Positions 44,039-54,631 of a stretch of 64,000 nt of DNA are shown here, piece by piece. The translations under genes were made by a program, and so were the position numbers. This DNA comes from Candidatus Limnocylindrales bacterium. Lineage in GTDB: Bacteria; Desulfobacterota; Binatia; UBA1149; CAITLU01. The stretch lies in the NCBI GenBank assembly GCA_035571835.1, contig DATNBU010000037.1, positions 1 to 64,000 of the forward strand, read 5' to 3'. How positions within the stretch are numbered: position 1 is the stretch's first letter; each line of letters starts with the position of its first letter. The notes under the pieces are model-generated. The model did no database searches. It saw only the letters and a list, made by a program, of their open reading frames with translations, and had not been told where the DNA came from.

Positions 44039-46650
44039 TCATCCGAGCGTCAGCAGCGGCCGTTCGCGAAGCACGCGTCCCATCGCCACGCGGGCAGTCA
44101 CGGCAGCGATCAGCGGCAGCACGATCGCCACGGCCATGAGCGGCAGCCATGCCGGATGCCAGTCGACGTCGAGAACGCTGCGCGCGAGCACGGCGCACGC
44201 GCCGATACCGATCGTGCATCCGGCCAGCGCGGCGACGGCGCCGAGCGTCGCGAACTCCATCGCGATGCTGGTGCGAAGCAGCCCGTGGCGGGCGCCCAGC
44301 ACCTTCATCAGATTGATATCCCAGCGCCGCTCGTCGGCTTCGTCGCGGGCGATCGCGAACACCAGCATCAGTCCCACGGCGAGCGCCGTCCACGCGGTGG
44401 CGGCCACGGCCCAGCGAAGCTGCGTGAGCAGGCCGAGCGCGCGCTCCACGCCGCGCGTCACGTCGATCATCGAGATGTTCGGAAATTTCTCGACGATCGA
44501 CGCCTGAAGGCGCTCGCGCGCCGCGCCGTCGAGGGCCGGGATCGACGCGAGAAACACCGTCGGCGCCGCCTCGAGCACGCCCGGCTGGAACGATACGAAG
44601 AAGTTCGGCTGCAGGCTGGTCCAGTCGACCTCGCGCAGGTTGACGACGCGTCCTTCGACCTCGACGCCCTGCACGTCGAAGCGCAGCCGGTCTCCGAGCG
44701 CGAGCCCGAGGCGGCGCGCGAACTCCTTCTCCAGTGAAATCTGCGGCAGCGAATTCGATTCGACGCTCCACGTTCCGTCGAACGGAGCTCCCGCAACGAT
44801 CTTCTCCGTCGTGTGCAGGTCGGCCTCGTACGTCAGGTTGTAGCGCCGCGCGCCGGGGTTCTCGCCGCTTCGAAAACCGCCCGAAGGTTTCTGCGCGGCC
44901 GCGTCGCCGGCCGGCGCGTCCTCGGCGCGGACGGTTTCGCCGTTGATGCTGAGCAGACGTGCACGCACCATCGGCGCGAGGCGCTGCCAGTCGGTGCCCG
45001 CAGCTGCGAGATGCGCGCGCAGCGGCCCGGTCTGCTCGGGCTGAATGTCGAAAAGAAACAGGCTCGGAGTCGTCTCCTTCCCCGGCGGAATGAGCTGCTG
45101 GGTCAGGATGGAACGCAGCTGCGGCGGCAGTCCGAGCAGCAGCGCCGTCATCGTCAGCGCCACGAACGCCGTGCGCGACGCGCGCCGATGCGGAGAAAGC
45201 TGGCGCAGAGCGAGCCGGATCGACAGCCGTGCGCGCACGCTCGCGGCAGCGACGAATGGAAGCAGCACGCGGCCCGCGCCGGCGGCCGCGCCGAATGCCA
45301 CGAGCAGGACCGCTGCGAACCATGCTCCGTGACGGGGATTGCCGACTCTTTCTGCCGCAAGCACGAACAGCAGCGCGACGGCCGGCAGAGTCCACAGCAC
45401 GTCGCGCGGGCGGCTGCGAAGAGCGAGATGGGCCTGCTCCTGAAACAGGTCGGCCACTCGCAGCGTTGCGAGCCGCGCGAGCAGCGGAAGGCATGAGACG
45501 GGGCCGACCGACAGCGCAACGGCCAGCGCGACGGCCGCGTCGCGCACGCCGACGCCGAGCGCGAGCTCGGCGGGAAGCAGGTCCGCCAGCAGCCATGCGG
45601 CGGCCGGCAGCGCGAGCATCACCGCGACGATCGCGACGACCGCGGCGATGGAAGCGAGCACGCCAACTTCGGTCATCAGAAGGGCCTGCGCGTAGCGGCG
45701 CCTCGCGCCGAGGCTCATGAGGATCGCGAGGTCGGCAACGCGTCTGCGCAGGAACGCATGGAACAGATAGGCCGACGCGACTCCGGCAAGAGCCAGTGCC
45801 ACGAGCGAGACCAGGCCGAGATATCCGGTCACGCGCGAGTAGCCGCCGGAAATCTCGGAGACGGCCTCCTCGTGGCTGATGATTCGTACGCGCGCATCAT
45901 GAAGTGCCGATCGCATGCGCGCGGCAGCGGCGCTCGCGCCTCCATCAGCGCGAGCACCGTCTTCGAGCGCGACGAGATGCTGGTGCTCGACGCGGCTTCC
46001 GGTGTCGAGCAGTCCCGTCGCGGCCAGAAGCGAGCCCGCAACGTACAGACGCGGCGCAAGCGACGCGGCGCGCACCGAAAGCCCGGTGTCGCGCACCAGC
46101 GTGTCCGCAATGCGGAACGTCCCGGTGCCGATCCTGATTGCATCGCCGACGTGGACGCCGAGCTGTTCGAGCAGGGACGGATCGGCCCACGCGTCTCCGC
46201 GTTCGAGCCCGTCGCGAACGGCGTCGCCCGCGACGCCTCCGTTCGCCAGCACCAGACCGCCGTAAAGCGGAAAATGCCGGTCGATTCCGCGCAGCTCGAC
46301 GAGGCGCGCGCGCCCGCTGCCGGAGACCATCGAGTACAGCTGAACGAGGTCTGATGTTTCGACACCGCTCGATGAAGACGAACCCGAGCCGTTTGCGCCG
46401 CCCGAGGAGTCAGGCGCTGCAGCTGCGGCGTCGATCCGTGCAGTCTCATCGGCGCTCAGCGCGTGAGGCGATGCCACGCGGATGTCCGCGCCGAGCAGGG
46501 CCTGCGACCTTGCCGTGAGCGTGCGGCTGACCGACCCCTGCAGCGAATCGAGCAGCAGCGAGCCGCCGAGCCCGAGCGCCAGGTTCGCAATGAAGAACAG
46601 CGAGAACGCCCGCTGCTGCCGCAGGTCGCGAAGCGCGAGCCCGAGGAGCG

Positions 46651-46657
<7 letters not shown>
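44039..46657 (-). CDS. ybbP: ABC transporter permease, YbbP/FtsX type
   Basis: 872 residues. An N-terminal membrane anchor (AFSLFFIANLALGLGGSLLLDSLQGSV), a large periplasmic domain, and further membrane segments in FtsX/MacB arrangement (around GYLGLVSLVALALAGVASAYLF, VLASIAAVVAIVAVMLALPAAAW and the C-terminal VLPLIAAVTARVAMGR). Length and the opening LLGLALRDLRQQRAFSLFF match YbbP-family permeases. It partners the ATPase encoded immediately upstream, whose end it overlaps by seven bases. Such pairs move lipids or peptides across the envelope; substrate unknown. Confidence 0.9.
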
Positions 46658-47420
<763 letters not shown>

Positions 47421-47424
<4 letters not shown>

Positions 47425-48095
47425 TTGCCGGCGTCCGCCGGCTTGAGCGATTCGAGCACGGGAACCAGATGCTGCTCGACGAGCTTTGCGACGATCACGT
47501 AGCCTGCTGCGTTCGGATGCAGTCCGTCGGAAAGGTTCAGGGCCGCGTCGCCGGCAACGCCTTCGAGCAGGAACGGCAGCAGCTTCACGTTTTTCTCGGA
47601 CGCGAGCGATTGAAAGGTCGCTTCGTAGCTCGCGGTAAACGCGTTGCCGTAGTTCGGCGGCATCTTCATGCCGGCCAGCAGCACGGTGATTCCGTTGCTC
47701 TTTGCGAGATCGATGGCGGCGCCGAGATTCTTTTTGGTCTCCGCGGGATCGATGCCGCGCAAGCCGTCGTTGGCGCCGAGCGCCAGTACGAGAACGTCCG
47801 GCTTCGTGCGCAGCTGCCACGTGAGGCGCGATACGGCGCTCGCCGACGTCGATCCGCTGACGCCGGCGTTGATCACCTGCACGTCCGGCCAGCCGCGCTT
47901 GCGCAGCGACTGCTCCAGCAGTGCAGGCCAGGCCTGCTCAGGAGAGAGGCTGTACCCTTCGGTCAGCGAATCGCCGAGACAGACGATGCGCGGCGAGCCC
48001 GCGCCCGCCGTGGCCTCGGCAGGTGCAGTCGCGCGGGCTATCGGAACCGCGATCGTCGCCGCGAATACGAATGCGGCAATTCGCCGGTGGAGCAT
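47421..48095 (-). CDS. tesA: TesA-like SGNH arylesterase/lysophospholipase
   Basis: 224 residues. Signal peptide (FVFAATIAVPIARATA), then the SGNH blocks: GDSLTEGY with the nucleophile Ser, Gly in NAGVSGSTSA, Asn in LGANDGLRG, and Asp/His in DGLHPNAAGY. TesA acts as thioesterase, protease I and lysophospholipase in E. coli. There tesA is divergent from ybbA; here the three genes run in one direction and overlap, so a lipid-related function for the transporter is suggested by context, not shown. Confidence 0.9.
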
Positions 48096-48166
48096 GGCGC
48101 AGAGGCTACCAGCGACGCAAAGGGCACTCGACCCGAGGCTTTACACGCACGGCCGGACAGGCCCGA

Positions 48167-48553
48167 TCACCGTGTCAGGTCTTCCGCTCCGTTGGCCGCG
48201 CCGCCGGCTGCGCTCTTCGCACCGTTGGCCGCGCCATGTGCCGCAGACCGCGTTCCGTTGGCCGCGCCGTGAACCGTCGACCGCGCGCCGGCAACAGGAT
48301 GCCCGTGCACGGTGTGGTCGACGCCGTTGGCGGCCCCGTGAACGACGTGCTCGGTCGCATTCGCGGCGCCGTGCACGACGTGTTTCGTCCCTTCGGCCGC
48401 GCCATGCACGACGTCGCTGGTCGCATCGGCGGCCTTGTGAACGACGTTGTCACCCAGCGCAGCAACCGGGACGAGACTTCCCACCGCGATCGTGGCGGCA
48501 AAGACGAGTCGGGAAGCGATGCTCGATTGGGTTACCTTTTCTGCAGTTTCCAT
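48167..48553 (-). CDS. Exported hendecad-repeat protein
   Basis: 128 residues. Signal peptide-like start (SRLVFAATIAVGSLVPVAALG) followed by eight 11-residue repeats of pattern V-V-H-G-A-A-N-x-T-x-H (VVHGAANATEH, VVHGAANGVDH, TVHGAANGTRS and so on; the fifth has a 12-residue variant). Hendecad periodicity usually means a long amphipathic or right-handed coiled-coil helix, as in LEA group 3 and apolipoprotein-like proteins. His residues recur in register, so metal binding is possible. No relatives recognised. Divergent from mepA across 149 bases. Confidence 0.65.
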   Translation of the reverse strand: METAEKVTQSSIASRLVFAATIAVGSLVPVAALGDNVVHKAADATSDVVHGAAEGTKHVVHGAANATEHVVHGAANGVDHTVHGHPVAGARSTVHGAANGTRSAAHGAANGAKSAAGGAANGAEDLTR

Positions 48554-48702
48554 ACGTCGAGCTTAGGCGCCTGATCCCGGGCGGCAAGGCGCCCGGACAA
48601 TTTTGCGCCCGATGCGGGTCAACGTTCGCGACCCGATCGAAGCGAACAGCCTCATGCGATCGTGCTGGGACTCCATCCGGGTTTCTGCAATCGTCCGCGT
48701 TC

Positions 48703-49689
48703 ATGAAGCGGCGATCGCAATCGGGGCACGAGCGTCGCCGCCGGCACTTCGGCCGCAGCTTTGTCGTACGCGCGTGCGTCGCGGCTCTCATCGCAAACGT
48801 TCTCGCCGCCATTCCCTCGATCGCGCAGGAAACTGACGTGCAGGACGCCGAGCTACGCAAGGCTGTCCTGGCGAGCCTTCCGAAAGATGCGGCGCGCAGG
48901 CAGTTCGGCGCGATCACGCTGGCCGCGCCCGGCAAGGCCGAAGTCATCGGCGAATACTGGAAAGGCTGCTACGCGGGCGGACAGCAGCTTCCGCCGTTCG
49001 GCGATCACTGGCAGGTGATGCGCCTTTATCGCAACCGGAACTGGGGAACGCCGATGCTGATCGACTTCCTCGAGAAATTTTCGGCGAAGGCTGCCGCCGC
49101 AACGGGATGGCCGGGCATCCTGATCGGAGACATGTCGCAGCCGCGCGGCGGCCCGATGCTGACCGGACATGCATCGCATCAGCTCGGCATCGAAGCCGAC
49201 ATCTGGCTGCGGCCGATGCCGGATCGCAGGCTGACGCCCGAAGAGATCGGCCGCATGATGTCGACCGATCTTCTGCGCGCCGACCGCAAGGATGTGGATC
49301 CGTCACGCTACACGCGCCAGCATTTCGAAATCCTGCGCGCGGCGGCCGAGGAGCCCGGGGTCGCGCGCGTGTTCGTCAACGCGGCCATCAAGAAAGCGCT
49401 GTGCCGCGACGCCGGCAGCGACCGCAAATGGCTGAACAAGGTGCGGCCGGTCCCCGGCCACACGTACCACTTCCACGTCCGGCTGGCGTGCCCGAAAGAC
49501 CAGAAGGAATGCATCGAGCAGATCGCGCCGCCGCCCGGCGACGGATGCGGCAAGGAGCTCGACTACTGGTTCACCGACGCCATCCTCAAGGCGAAGCCCG
49601 GCAAATCGTCGAAGGCAATGTCGATGGCGGCGATGCCGAAAGCCTGCCGCGCGCTGGTCGCACCGCCGGAAATCCGGGACAGACACTGA
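48703..49689 (+). CDS. mepA: Penicillin-insensitive murein endopeptidase
   Basis: 328 residues with a long basic n-region before a hydrophobic stretch (VVRACVAALIANVLAAIPSIAQ). The LAS-type zinc site is HASHQLGIEADIWL (HxxxxxxxD) and HFHVRL (second His), with GKAEVIGEYWKGCYAGG and FPPFGDHWQVMR-type blocks upstream (here LPPFGDHWQVMR). It cleaves D-alanyl-meso-DAP cross-links in peptidoglycan. The last residues RDRH and the TGA come from a partial REP-like copy at 49670-49692, so the native C-terminus has been rewritten by the repeat. The ATG at 48703 is taken as start, without a strong ribosome binding site. Confidence 0.88.
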   Translation: MKRRSQSGHERRRRHFGRSFVVRACVAALIANVLAAIPSIAQETDVQDAELRKAVLASLPKDAARRQFGAITLAAPGKAEVIGEYWKGCYAGGQQLPPFGDHWQVMRLYRNRNWGTPMLIDFLEKFSAKAAAATGWPGILIGDMSQPRGGPMLTGHASHQLGIEADIWLRPMPDRRLTPEEIGRMMSTDLLRADRKDVDPSRYTRQHFEILRAAAEEPGVARVFVNAAIKKALCRDAGSDRKWLNKVRPVPGHTYHFHVRLACPKDQKECIEQIAPPPGDGCGKELDYWFTDAILKAKPGKSSKAMSMAAMPKACRALVAPPEIRDRH

Positions 49690-49746
49690 TTTCCGCAATT
49701 CGGGGACAGACACCGATTTCGGTAAAGCGGCGTCTGTCCCCGATTC
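49670..49746. repeat. REP-like palindrome, degenerate copy 3 with a half copy
   Basis: A half copy (49670-49692) with two mismatches to the arm of copies 1 and 2 is followed by an imperfect full copy: arm 49697-49719, loop CGGT, arm 49724-49746. The second arm carries changes (AAAGCGGCGTCTGTCC) that break pairing. It lies between mepA and the radical SAM gene and supplies the mepA stop codon. Confidence 0.8.
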
Positions 49747-49752
49747 ATCGGA

Positions 49753-50760
49753 TCAGCCGCGGCGCGCCATCTCCCACAGCGCGAGCGGGCGCATGCCGAA
49801 CACCGACTTGCGCTCGTTCAGGTACGCGCAGTAGCAGTCTGCGCAGTCGTGGTGCTGCGCATTTTCGAGCGCGGGCCCGAGCCCGTCGCGCACGAGGTTC
49901 TTCGGCTGGAAGTTGGCGTCGTGCTGGTTGCACGGGTGCACGTCACCGTTGGGCTCGATGTGCACGTAGAACCGCCCCGCCATGCAGGTCGACTCGCCGC
50001 CCCCGGTATTCTGCGAGATGTCGCCGTAATCGTCCCAGTCGAGAACGTTCTCGTAGGTCGCAGCCGAAAACATCAGCCGGCGCCCTTCGCGTTTCAGCTC
50101 GCCGAGCCGGCGGTGCATCGCGCGGATCTGCTCGTCCGTCAGCGCGAAGTCCTTGACGGCGTCGTCGTAGTACTTGCGCCCCGAGACCGCGGGCTGCGAA
50201 TGGAGCCCGATCCCTCGCGCTTCGCAGAAGTCGAGCATCGGCTCGATCTCGTCGAAGTTGTCGCGGGTGACGACCATATTGATGAACAGGTTGATGCCGC
50301 GGCTGCGCGCGATCTCGATCGCCTCGCAGACGCGTTCGTGGACGCCGGCGCCGCGGATCCGGTTGGTGTGGCCGGGCGTGGCCGAGTCCAGGCTGAACAC
50401 GACTTCGTCCAGGTGATCGAACAGCTCGGGTTTTTCGACGAACTGCAGTCCGTTGGTGACCACGGCCGTGACGATCCCGGCCGCCTGCGACGCGGCGCAC
50501 AGCGTCCGGAAATCCTGCCGCAGCGTCGGCTCTCCGCCCTGGTACTTGATGCGCATGGTGCCGTGCGCGCCGAAGCCTTCGATTGCGCGGACCCACTGCT
50601 CGGTCGTCATCAGCTCGATCTTGACGTCGGGGCACCGGCAGTACGCGCAGCGCAGATTGCATGCGTTGAGCAGCGAGGCCTGGACTTCGAACGGATGCAG
50701 CTTCCGGAATCGATGCGCCGCGTAGCGGGCGGCAAATCGCAGGTGTCGTTCGGAAAGCAT
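49753..50760 (-). CDS. Radical SAM protein with SPASM-like C-terminus
   Basis: 335 residues. The [4Fe-4S] motif is CNLRCAYC (CxxxCxxC), followed by GGEPTLR and a TIM-barrel-type alternation (VTNGLQF, VFSLDSATPGHTN, INMVVTRDN). The C-terminal region has extra cysteines (GGGESTCMAGRFYVHIEPNGDVHPC, then CADCYC) of the SPASM/twitch type, which bind auxiliary clusters and often act on peptides. Substrate is unknown and no precursor peptide is visible beside it. It starts four bases after the glycosyltransferase stop, so the two are cotranscribed. Confidence 0.88.
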   Translation of the reverse strand: MLSERHLRFAARYAAHRFRKLHPFEVQASLLNACNLRCAYCRCPDVKIELMTTEQWVRAIEGFGAHGTMRIKYQGGEPTLRQDFRTLCAASQAAGIVTAVVTNGLQFVEKPELFDHLDEVVFSLDSATPGHTNRIRGAGVHERVCEAIEIARSRGINLFINMVVTRDNFDEIEPMLDFCEARGIGLHSQPAVSGRKYYDDAVKDFALTDEQIRAMHRRLGELKREGRRLMFSAATYENVLDWDDYGDISQNTGGGESTCMAGRFYVHIEPNGDVHPCNQHDANFQPKNLVRDGLGPALENAQHHDCADCYCAYLNERKSVFGMRPLALWEMARRG

Positions 50761-50764
50761 CGTC

Positions 50765-51958
50765 TCAGTCTCCCTTGGCGAGCGGCGTTGAAGGTGTGCG
50801 GCCGAGAATGCGCGCAGCCGCAGTGCGCGGCACGAGCAGCAGTGAATACCATGTCAGCCCGGCCATCGTGCCGGCCGCCATCCCGAGCTGCCAGCGGCGA
50901 TCCTCGCCGAGCGTCGTCGATGCGAACAATGCGAGGAACGCGGGCACGACGAAGCCCGCTGCGGCGGCGATGGGCCAGTGCCAGTGCGGCGTGGCAAGAA
51001 GCGCCAGCGCCAGCGCGGCCACGACTACTGCGAGCACCGGCATCACGAAGAAGTGATACAGGCGCAGTGCCTGCACCAGGTGCCAGCGCAGCGGCGCAGC
51101 CGCCGGCCGCGTGCGGCGCAGCTCGAGAAGATATCCGGTGCCGCGACGACGGCGGAACGTCATGAAGTCGCGCATCGTCTGCGGCACGCGCAGCTCGATC
51201 GCCAGCGCATGGCGGCAAAGGCGTACGTCACGGCCGCGCGCGCTGGCGAGCAGCCCGAAGCGGATGTCGTCGGCGGTGCAGTCGCCCGGCAGCGCGTCGA
51301 CGGCGCTCGAGCGCAGTGCATAGCAGACGCCCGACACCTGCCCGTTGCCGAGTGCTTCGCCTTCGAGCCACCACAGCGAATTGAGCAGCCACCAGTGGAT
51401 CCGTTCCTCGATGAGCCGCGTAGCAGGGCGCACCCGCGCTCCGACCACGTCGGTCGCGGGATGCTTCTGAAGCGTTTCGACGAGTGCGCGCAGACAGCCG
51501 GGGTCGAGCTCGGCATCGGCGTCGGTCACGACGACGATCTGCTGGGAAAGGCCGGAGAGCACGGCATTGAGCTGGTCGGCCCGGCCGCGCGCATCGCTCA
51601 CACGAACGAGCGTGACGGGATCGCCGCTGTCGCGAGCGGCCTCGACCAGCGCGGCGGTGTCATCGCTCGAGCCGCCGTCGACGACGATGATCGCGAGCCG
51701 CTCGGCCGGATAGTCGGCGTTGCGAAGGTTGGCCAGCTTGCCGGCAATGAATCGCTGCTCGTTGCGGACCGGAATGACCACGGCGATCTCGGGGAGGGCG
51801 GCCCCTGCGTACGCTGCGGCCCCGGGTTCACTGGAAAGCGAAGCGCGATGCGAGTGCAGCGACCGCCGCCGCCCGGCGGTCGCGACGAGGAACGCCACAT
51901 AGCCGAACACCGACGACCAGAGCACCGCGGCAGCGGCCAGAAAAGCAAAGCGCAGCAT
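50765..51958 (-). CDS. Family 2 glycosyltransferase, membrane-bound
   Basis: 397 residues. An N-terminal membrane segment (FAFLAAAAVLWSSVFGYVAFLV), a GT-A domain with VVIPVRNEQ, VVDGGSSDDT and metal-binding DAD (VVVTDADAEL), then EDD-type acceptor motif (TADDIRFG), R-rich RRRRGTGYLLELRR (QxxRW-like position) and three to four C-terminal membrane segments. It resembles processive or exopolysaccharide-type GT2 enzymes. Sugar and acceptor unknown. Cotranscribed with the radical SAM gene and divergent from a GT39-like gene, so a surface glycan or glycosylated product is a reasonable inference. Confidence 0.88.
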   Translation of the reverse strand: MLRFAFLAAAAVLWSSVFGYVAFLVATAGRRRSLHSHRASLSSEPGAAAYAGAALPEIAVVIPVRNEQRFIAGKLANLRNADYPAERLAIIVVDGGSSDDTAALVEAARDSGDPVTLVRVSDARGRADQLNAVLSGLSQQIVVVTDADAELDPGCLRALVETLQKHPATDVVGARVRPATRLIEERIHWWLLNSLWWLEGEALGNGQVSGVCYALRSSAVDALPGDCTADDIRFGLLASARGRDVRLCRHALAIELRVPQTMRDFMTFRRRRGTGYLLELRRTRPAAAPLRWHLVQALRLYHFFVMPVLAVVVAALALALLATPHWHWPIAAAAGFVVPAFLALFASTTLGEDRRWQLGMAAGTMAGLTWYSLLLVPRTAAARILGRTPSTPLAKGD

Positions 51959-52044
51959 TTCGAATTCCCGTCGGCGGTCCTTACGCGTTCGGTTTCGCGC
52001 TGTCACGGGCTTTCGCATACCACCCGGGGCGATCGAGGCGATTC

Positions 52045-53718
52045 GTGATAGGTCTCGACGCCGCATCGCGGGGAGGATTCGCCGCGTCGCATCTGCACGA
52101 GGAACAGCCGACCGTGACGACTTCGCAAACGCCGTCGCAGACCGAAGCGGGAGCGCAAGGCAGGCGTATGCCGGCGGCGATCCTGCTCGGGCTCGCGGTC
52201 GTTGCAGCCATCGCCGTGCGGGCGCTGTATCTCGATGCAAAGCCGTTCTGGCGCGACGAGGCGTGGGTTGCGCTGCTCGCGGACCACCCCGCGCGGGCGA
52301 TCCTCGAGGGGCGGCCCGTACCGTTCGGATTCCTGTGGCTGATACGGCTCACGCGGGCGATCGTTCCGGGACCGCCCGAGATCAGCTACCGGTTCGCACC
52401 GTTCGTCGTCGGCATTGCAATCGTTCCGCTGCTGGCACGCATGGCGTCGGTTTTCGGCGCGCGGCGCTGGGTGGCGGTGGCCGCGGCGTGGATCGCCGTC
52501 GGCCTCGTTCCGCTCGTGTACTATTCGCGCGAGCTCAAGCCGTACGACATCGACATGGCTCTGGCGATCCTGGTGCCGATGCTCGCGATCGTGAGCTACG
52601 ACGGGCGGGCGCCAGGCGCCGGAGCGCGCATTGGACTGCTGGCGCTTCTGATCGCGGCGCCATGGATCACGTATGCCGGCATCTTTCCGGTTGCCGCGCT
52701 GCTGTCGTGGGGCTGGCTTGTGTGGGCACGGCGCGCGACGCCTTCCGGCCGGCGCGATCTGTTCCTCGGCAGTGCGGCGTTCGCCGTCTCATTCGTCGCG
52801 TCGTACGTGCTGACGATTGCTCCGCAGGCGTCGAACCCGCGACTGCAGATCTACTGGAGCTCGCGCATGATCGGCAGCGCGGAGGGTCCACTGTGGAGAT
52901 CCGTCGCGACCGGCGCGTGGGACTACGTGCGGCTTTCGACCACGTATTTCTTCGACCGCCAGTGGCTGCCGATGTCGGTGCTCGCCGCGATCGGTGCGGT
53001 GACGTGGCCGCGCCGCCACCGCATGATGCTCGTCTGGATGTATGCGGGCTCGGCGGTGTTCTGCATCGCTGCAGCGGCGACCGATCGTTACCTGATCGCG
53101 CACGGCCGCCACCTCATGTTTGCGATGCCTCCGCTGATTCTGTGGTCGGCGCAGGGTTTGTGGACGCTCGCCCGGCCGTTCGGACGCCTGCGTCCGGTTC
53201 TCATGGTCGCCCTTCCCGTAGGACTGGCGACGTTTCTGTCGGTCGGGTCCGTCGCCAGGCGCGTCGGCCCTTATCGAACCAACATCACCGAGTTCTTCCG
53301 CTACGACACGCTTCAGGATGTCGACGACGCCATTTCCGCGGCGGCGCCGCTGATCGATGCTGCCGACCCGGTGATGGTTTCGCTGCGCGCGTCGTACGCG
53401 TTCCAGTTCTATCGCGATGGTCGTCTGCCGCAGGCGACCTACTGCGAGATCGCGTGCCCCGACTGGACCGATCGTGCCGCGCCGTGGCTCGACGCGATCG
53501 ACGGCCGTGCGTGGCTGTTCCTGACCGACGAAGAGGGGAAGTGGATGGGACCTTTTCTGGCGGCGAACGGATTGTCGCACGACGAGCGCGTGTCGGTGCG
53601 CGGTGCGCGCGTCTGGGAGCTTCATCGAACGGGCGCGAAGCCCGATCGCAGCGGCGACGACGCGCCCGCTCGCAGCGGGCCGACGGATCCAGGCAGCGAG
53701 TCGCAGGATATGCAGTAG
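52045..53718 (+). CDS. GT39-like membrane glycosyltransferase
   Basis: 557 residues, about nine to ten membrane segments (AAILLGLAVVAAIAVRALYL first, VLMVALPVGLATFLSVGSV last) followed by a soluble C-terminal third. The acidic pair in FWRDEAWVALLA after the first helix is the DE/DxE motif of ArnT/PMT-type GT-C enzymes that use polyprenyl-linked sugars. RELKPYDIDM matches the second conserved loop. It is divergent from the family 2 glycosyltransferase. Start uncertain: GTG 52045, with a GTG at 52114 or an ATG at 52168 as shorter alternatives; the first 35 residues look like a non-conserved cytoplasmic tail. Confidence 0.82.
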   Translation: MIGLDAASRGGFAASHLHEEQPTVTTSQTPSQTEAGAQGRRMPAAILLGLAVVAAIAVRALYLDAKPFWRDEAWVALLADHPARAILEGRPVPFGFLWLIRLTRAIVPGPPEISYRFAPFVVGIAIVPLLARMASVFGARRWVAVAAAWIAVGLVPLVYYSRELKPYDIDMALAILVPMLAIVSYDGRAPGAGARIGLLALLIAAPWITYAGIFPVAALLSWGWLVWARRATPSGRRDLFLGSAAFAVSFVASYVLTIAPQASNPRLQIYWSSRMIGSAEGPLWRSVATGAWDYVRLSTTYFFDRQWLPMSVLAAIGAVTWPRRHRMMLVWMYAGSAVFCIAAAATDRYLIAHGRHLMFAMPPLILWSAQGLWTLARPFGRLRPVLMVALPVGLATFLSVGSVARRVGPYRTNITEFFRYDTLQDVDDAISAAAPLIDAADPVMVSLRASYAFQFYRDGRLPQATYCEIACPDWTDRAAPWLDAIDGRAWLFLTDEEGKWMGPFLAANGLSHDERVSVRGARVWELHRTGAKPDRSGDDAPARSGPTDPGSESQDMQ

Positions 53719-53773
53719 CCGCGGCGCGAACCGGGTGGCTACGCATGCGGCCGGTCCGTGTTAAGGTCCGGCG

Positions 53774-54607
53774 ATGCCCGCGCTCCGCCAGACTGCTGCT
53801 TCCGGGTTTGCGGCACTTTCTGTCGACGAGCTGACGATCGATGACGAAGCTTCGTTTCGCCATGTCGCGCTCTACGCGGAGCTGAAGCAGGTGCTGCGCG
53901 CGGCGACGTACCGTTTTCGCGTGCTGCCATCTGCGCCCGGCGGACAATGGGAGCGCGCGCTTCTGCTCAATCTCGTCTTCTGGCAGGCCGATGCCGGAGG
54001 CGACGTGCTCGCCGACCGTCACCTGCCGGCGGACGTCGTCGCGCATGCCGCATGGCATCACCTCGCCAGCCGCGCGGTGTCCGGCAACGACGCACCAGCG
54101 AGCGCAGGCGCAATGCTTCTTGGTGAGGCGATCGCCAGCGCATTCGATCTCTATCTGATCGGACGCCTGCTCGGACAGGCGCCGCAGTCGTCGTTCCTGC
54201 AGACCCAGGTCCCGGCGATGGCGGAGGCAGCCATGGCCGCAGGACTTCCGGACACGGAGTTCGAACGGCTTCTTGCCAGTGTTGCCTGCGAGCCCGAGCT
54301 CGCGTTCTCCGATCTTCGCGAGCTGCTGTCGGATGTCACGTCGGCGCTGTTCGCCTGCGACTCGGCGGAAGCCGCGCTCGGCGCGCTGGCACGTTTCGAG
54401 ACGCACCGCTTTGCATCGCTGCTGCACCACTACGAGCTTTCCAACTGGATCCTGCATGCGCGTGCCCACGGACATCCGTCGGCGCTCGCCGACGCGCGTG
54501 TCGAGGCCGTCGATTTCGCGATGCGCTCGGCGCCGGTTGCGCTGGACTGGCTGGTTGCGCAGTGGGTGCTGCCAGCGCAGCAGTGCGCGCAGCCCTCTGC
54601 GCACTGA
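53774..54607 (+). CDS. Unrecognised helical protein, 277 residues
   Basis: No family recognised. The protein is mostly helical. A cluster VAHAAWHHLASRA and, about 15 residues later, LLGEAIASAFDLYLIGRLL gives a His-His-Glu arrangement that could bind a metal, though the spacing is not a standard motif. No signal peptide. It lies 55 bases after the glycosyltransferase and 24 bases before the EthD gene, all on the plus strand, so cotranscription is likely. Confidence 0.6.
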   Translation: MPALRQTAASGFAALSVDELTIDDEASFRHVALYAELKQVLRAATYRFRVLPSAPGGQWERALLLNLVFWQADAGGDVLADRHLPADVVAHAAWHHLASRAVSGNDAPASAGAMLLGEAIASAFDLYLIGRLLGQAPQSSFLQTQVPAMAEAAMAAGLPDTEFERLLASVACEPELAFSDLRELLSDVTSALFACDSAEAALGALARFETHRFASLLHHYELSNWILHARAHGHPSALADARVEAVDFAMRSAPVALDWLVAQWVLPAQQCAQPSAH

Positions 54608-54631
54608 TCACAGCGGAGGAGGGAATCCCTT

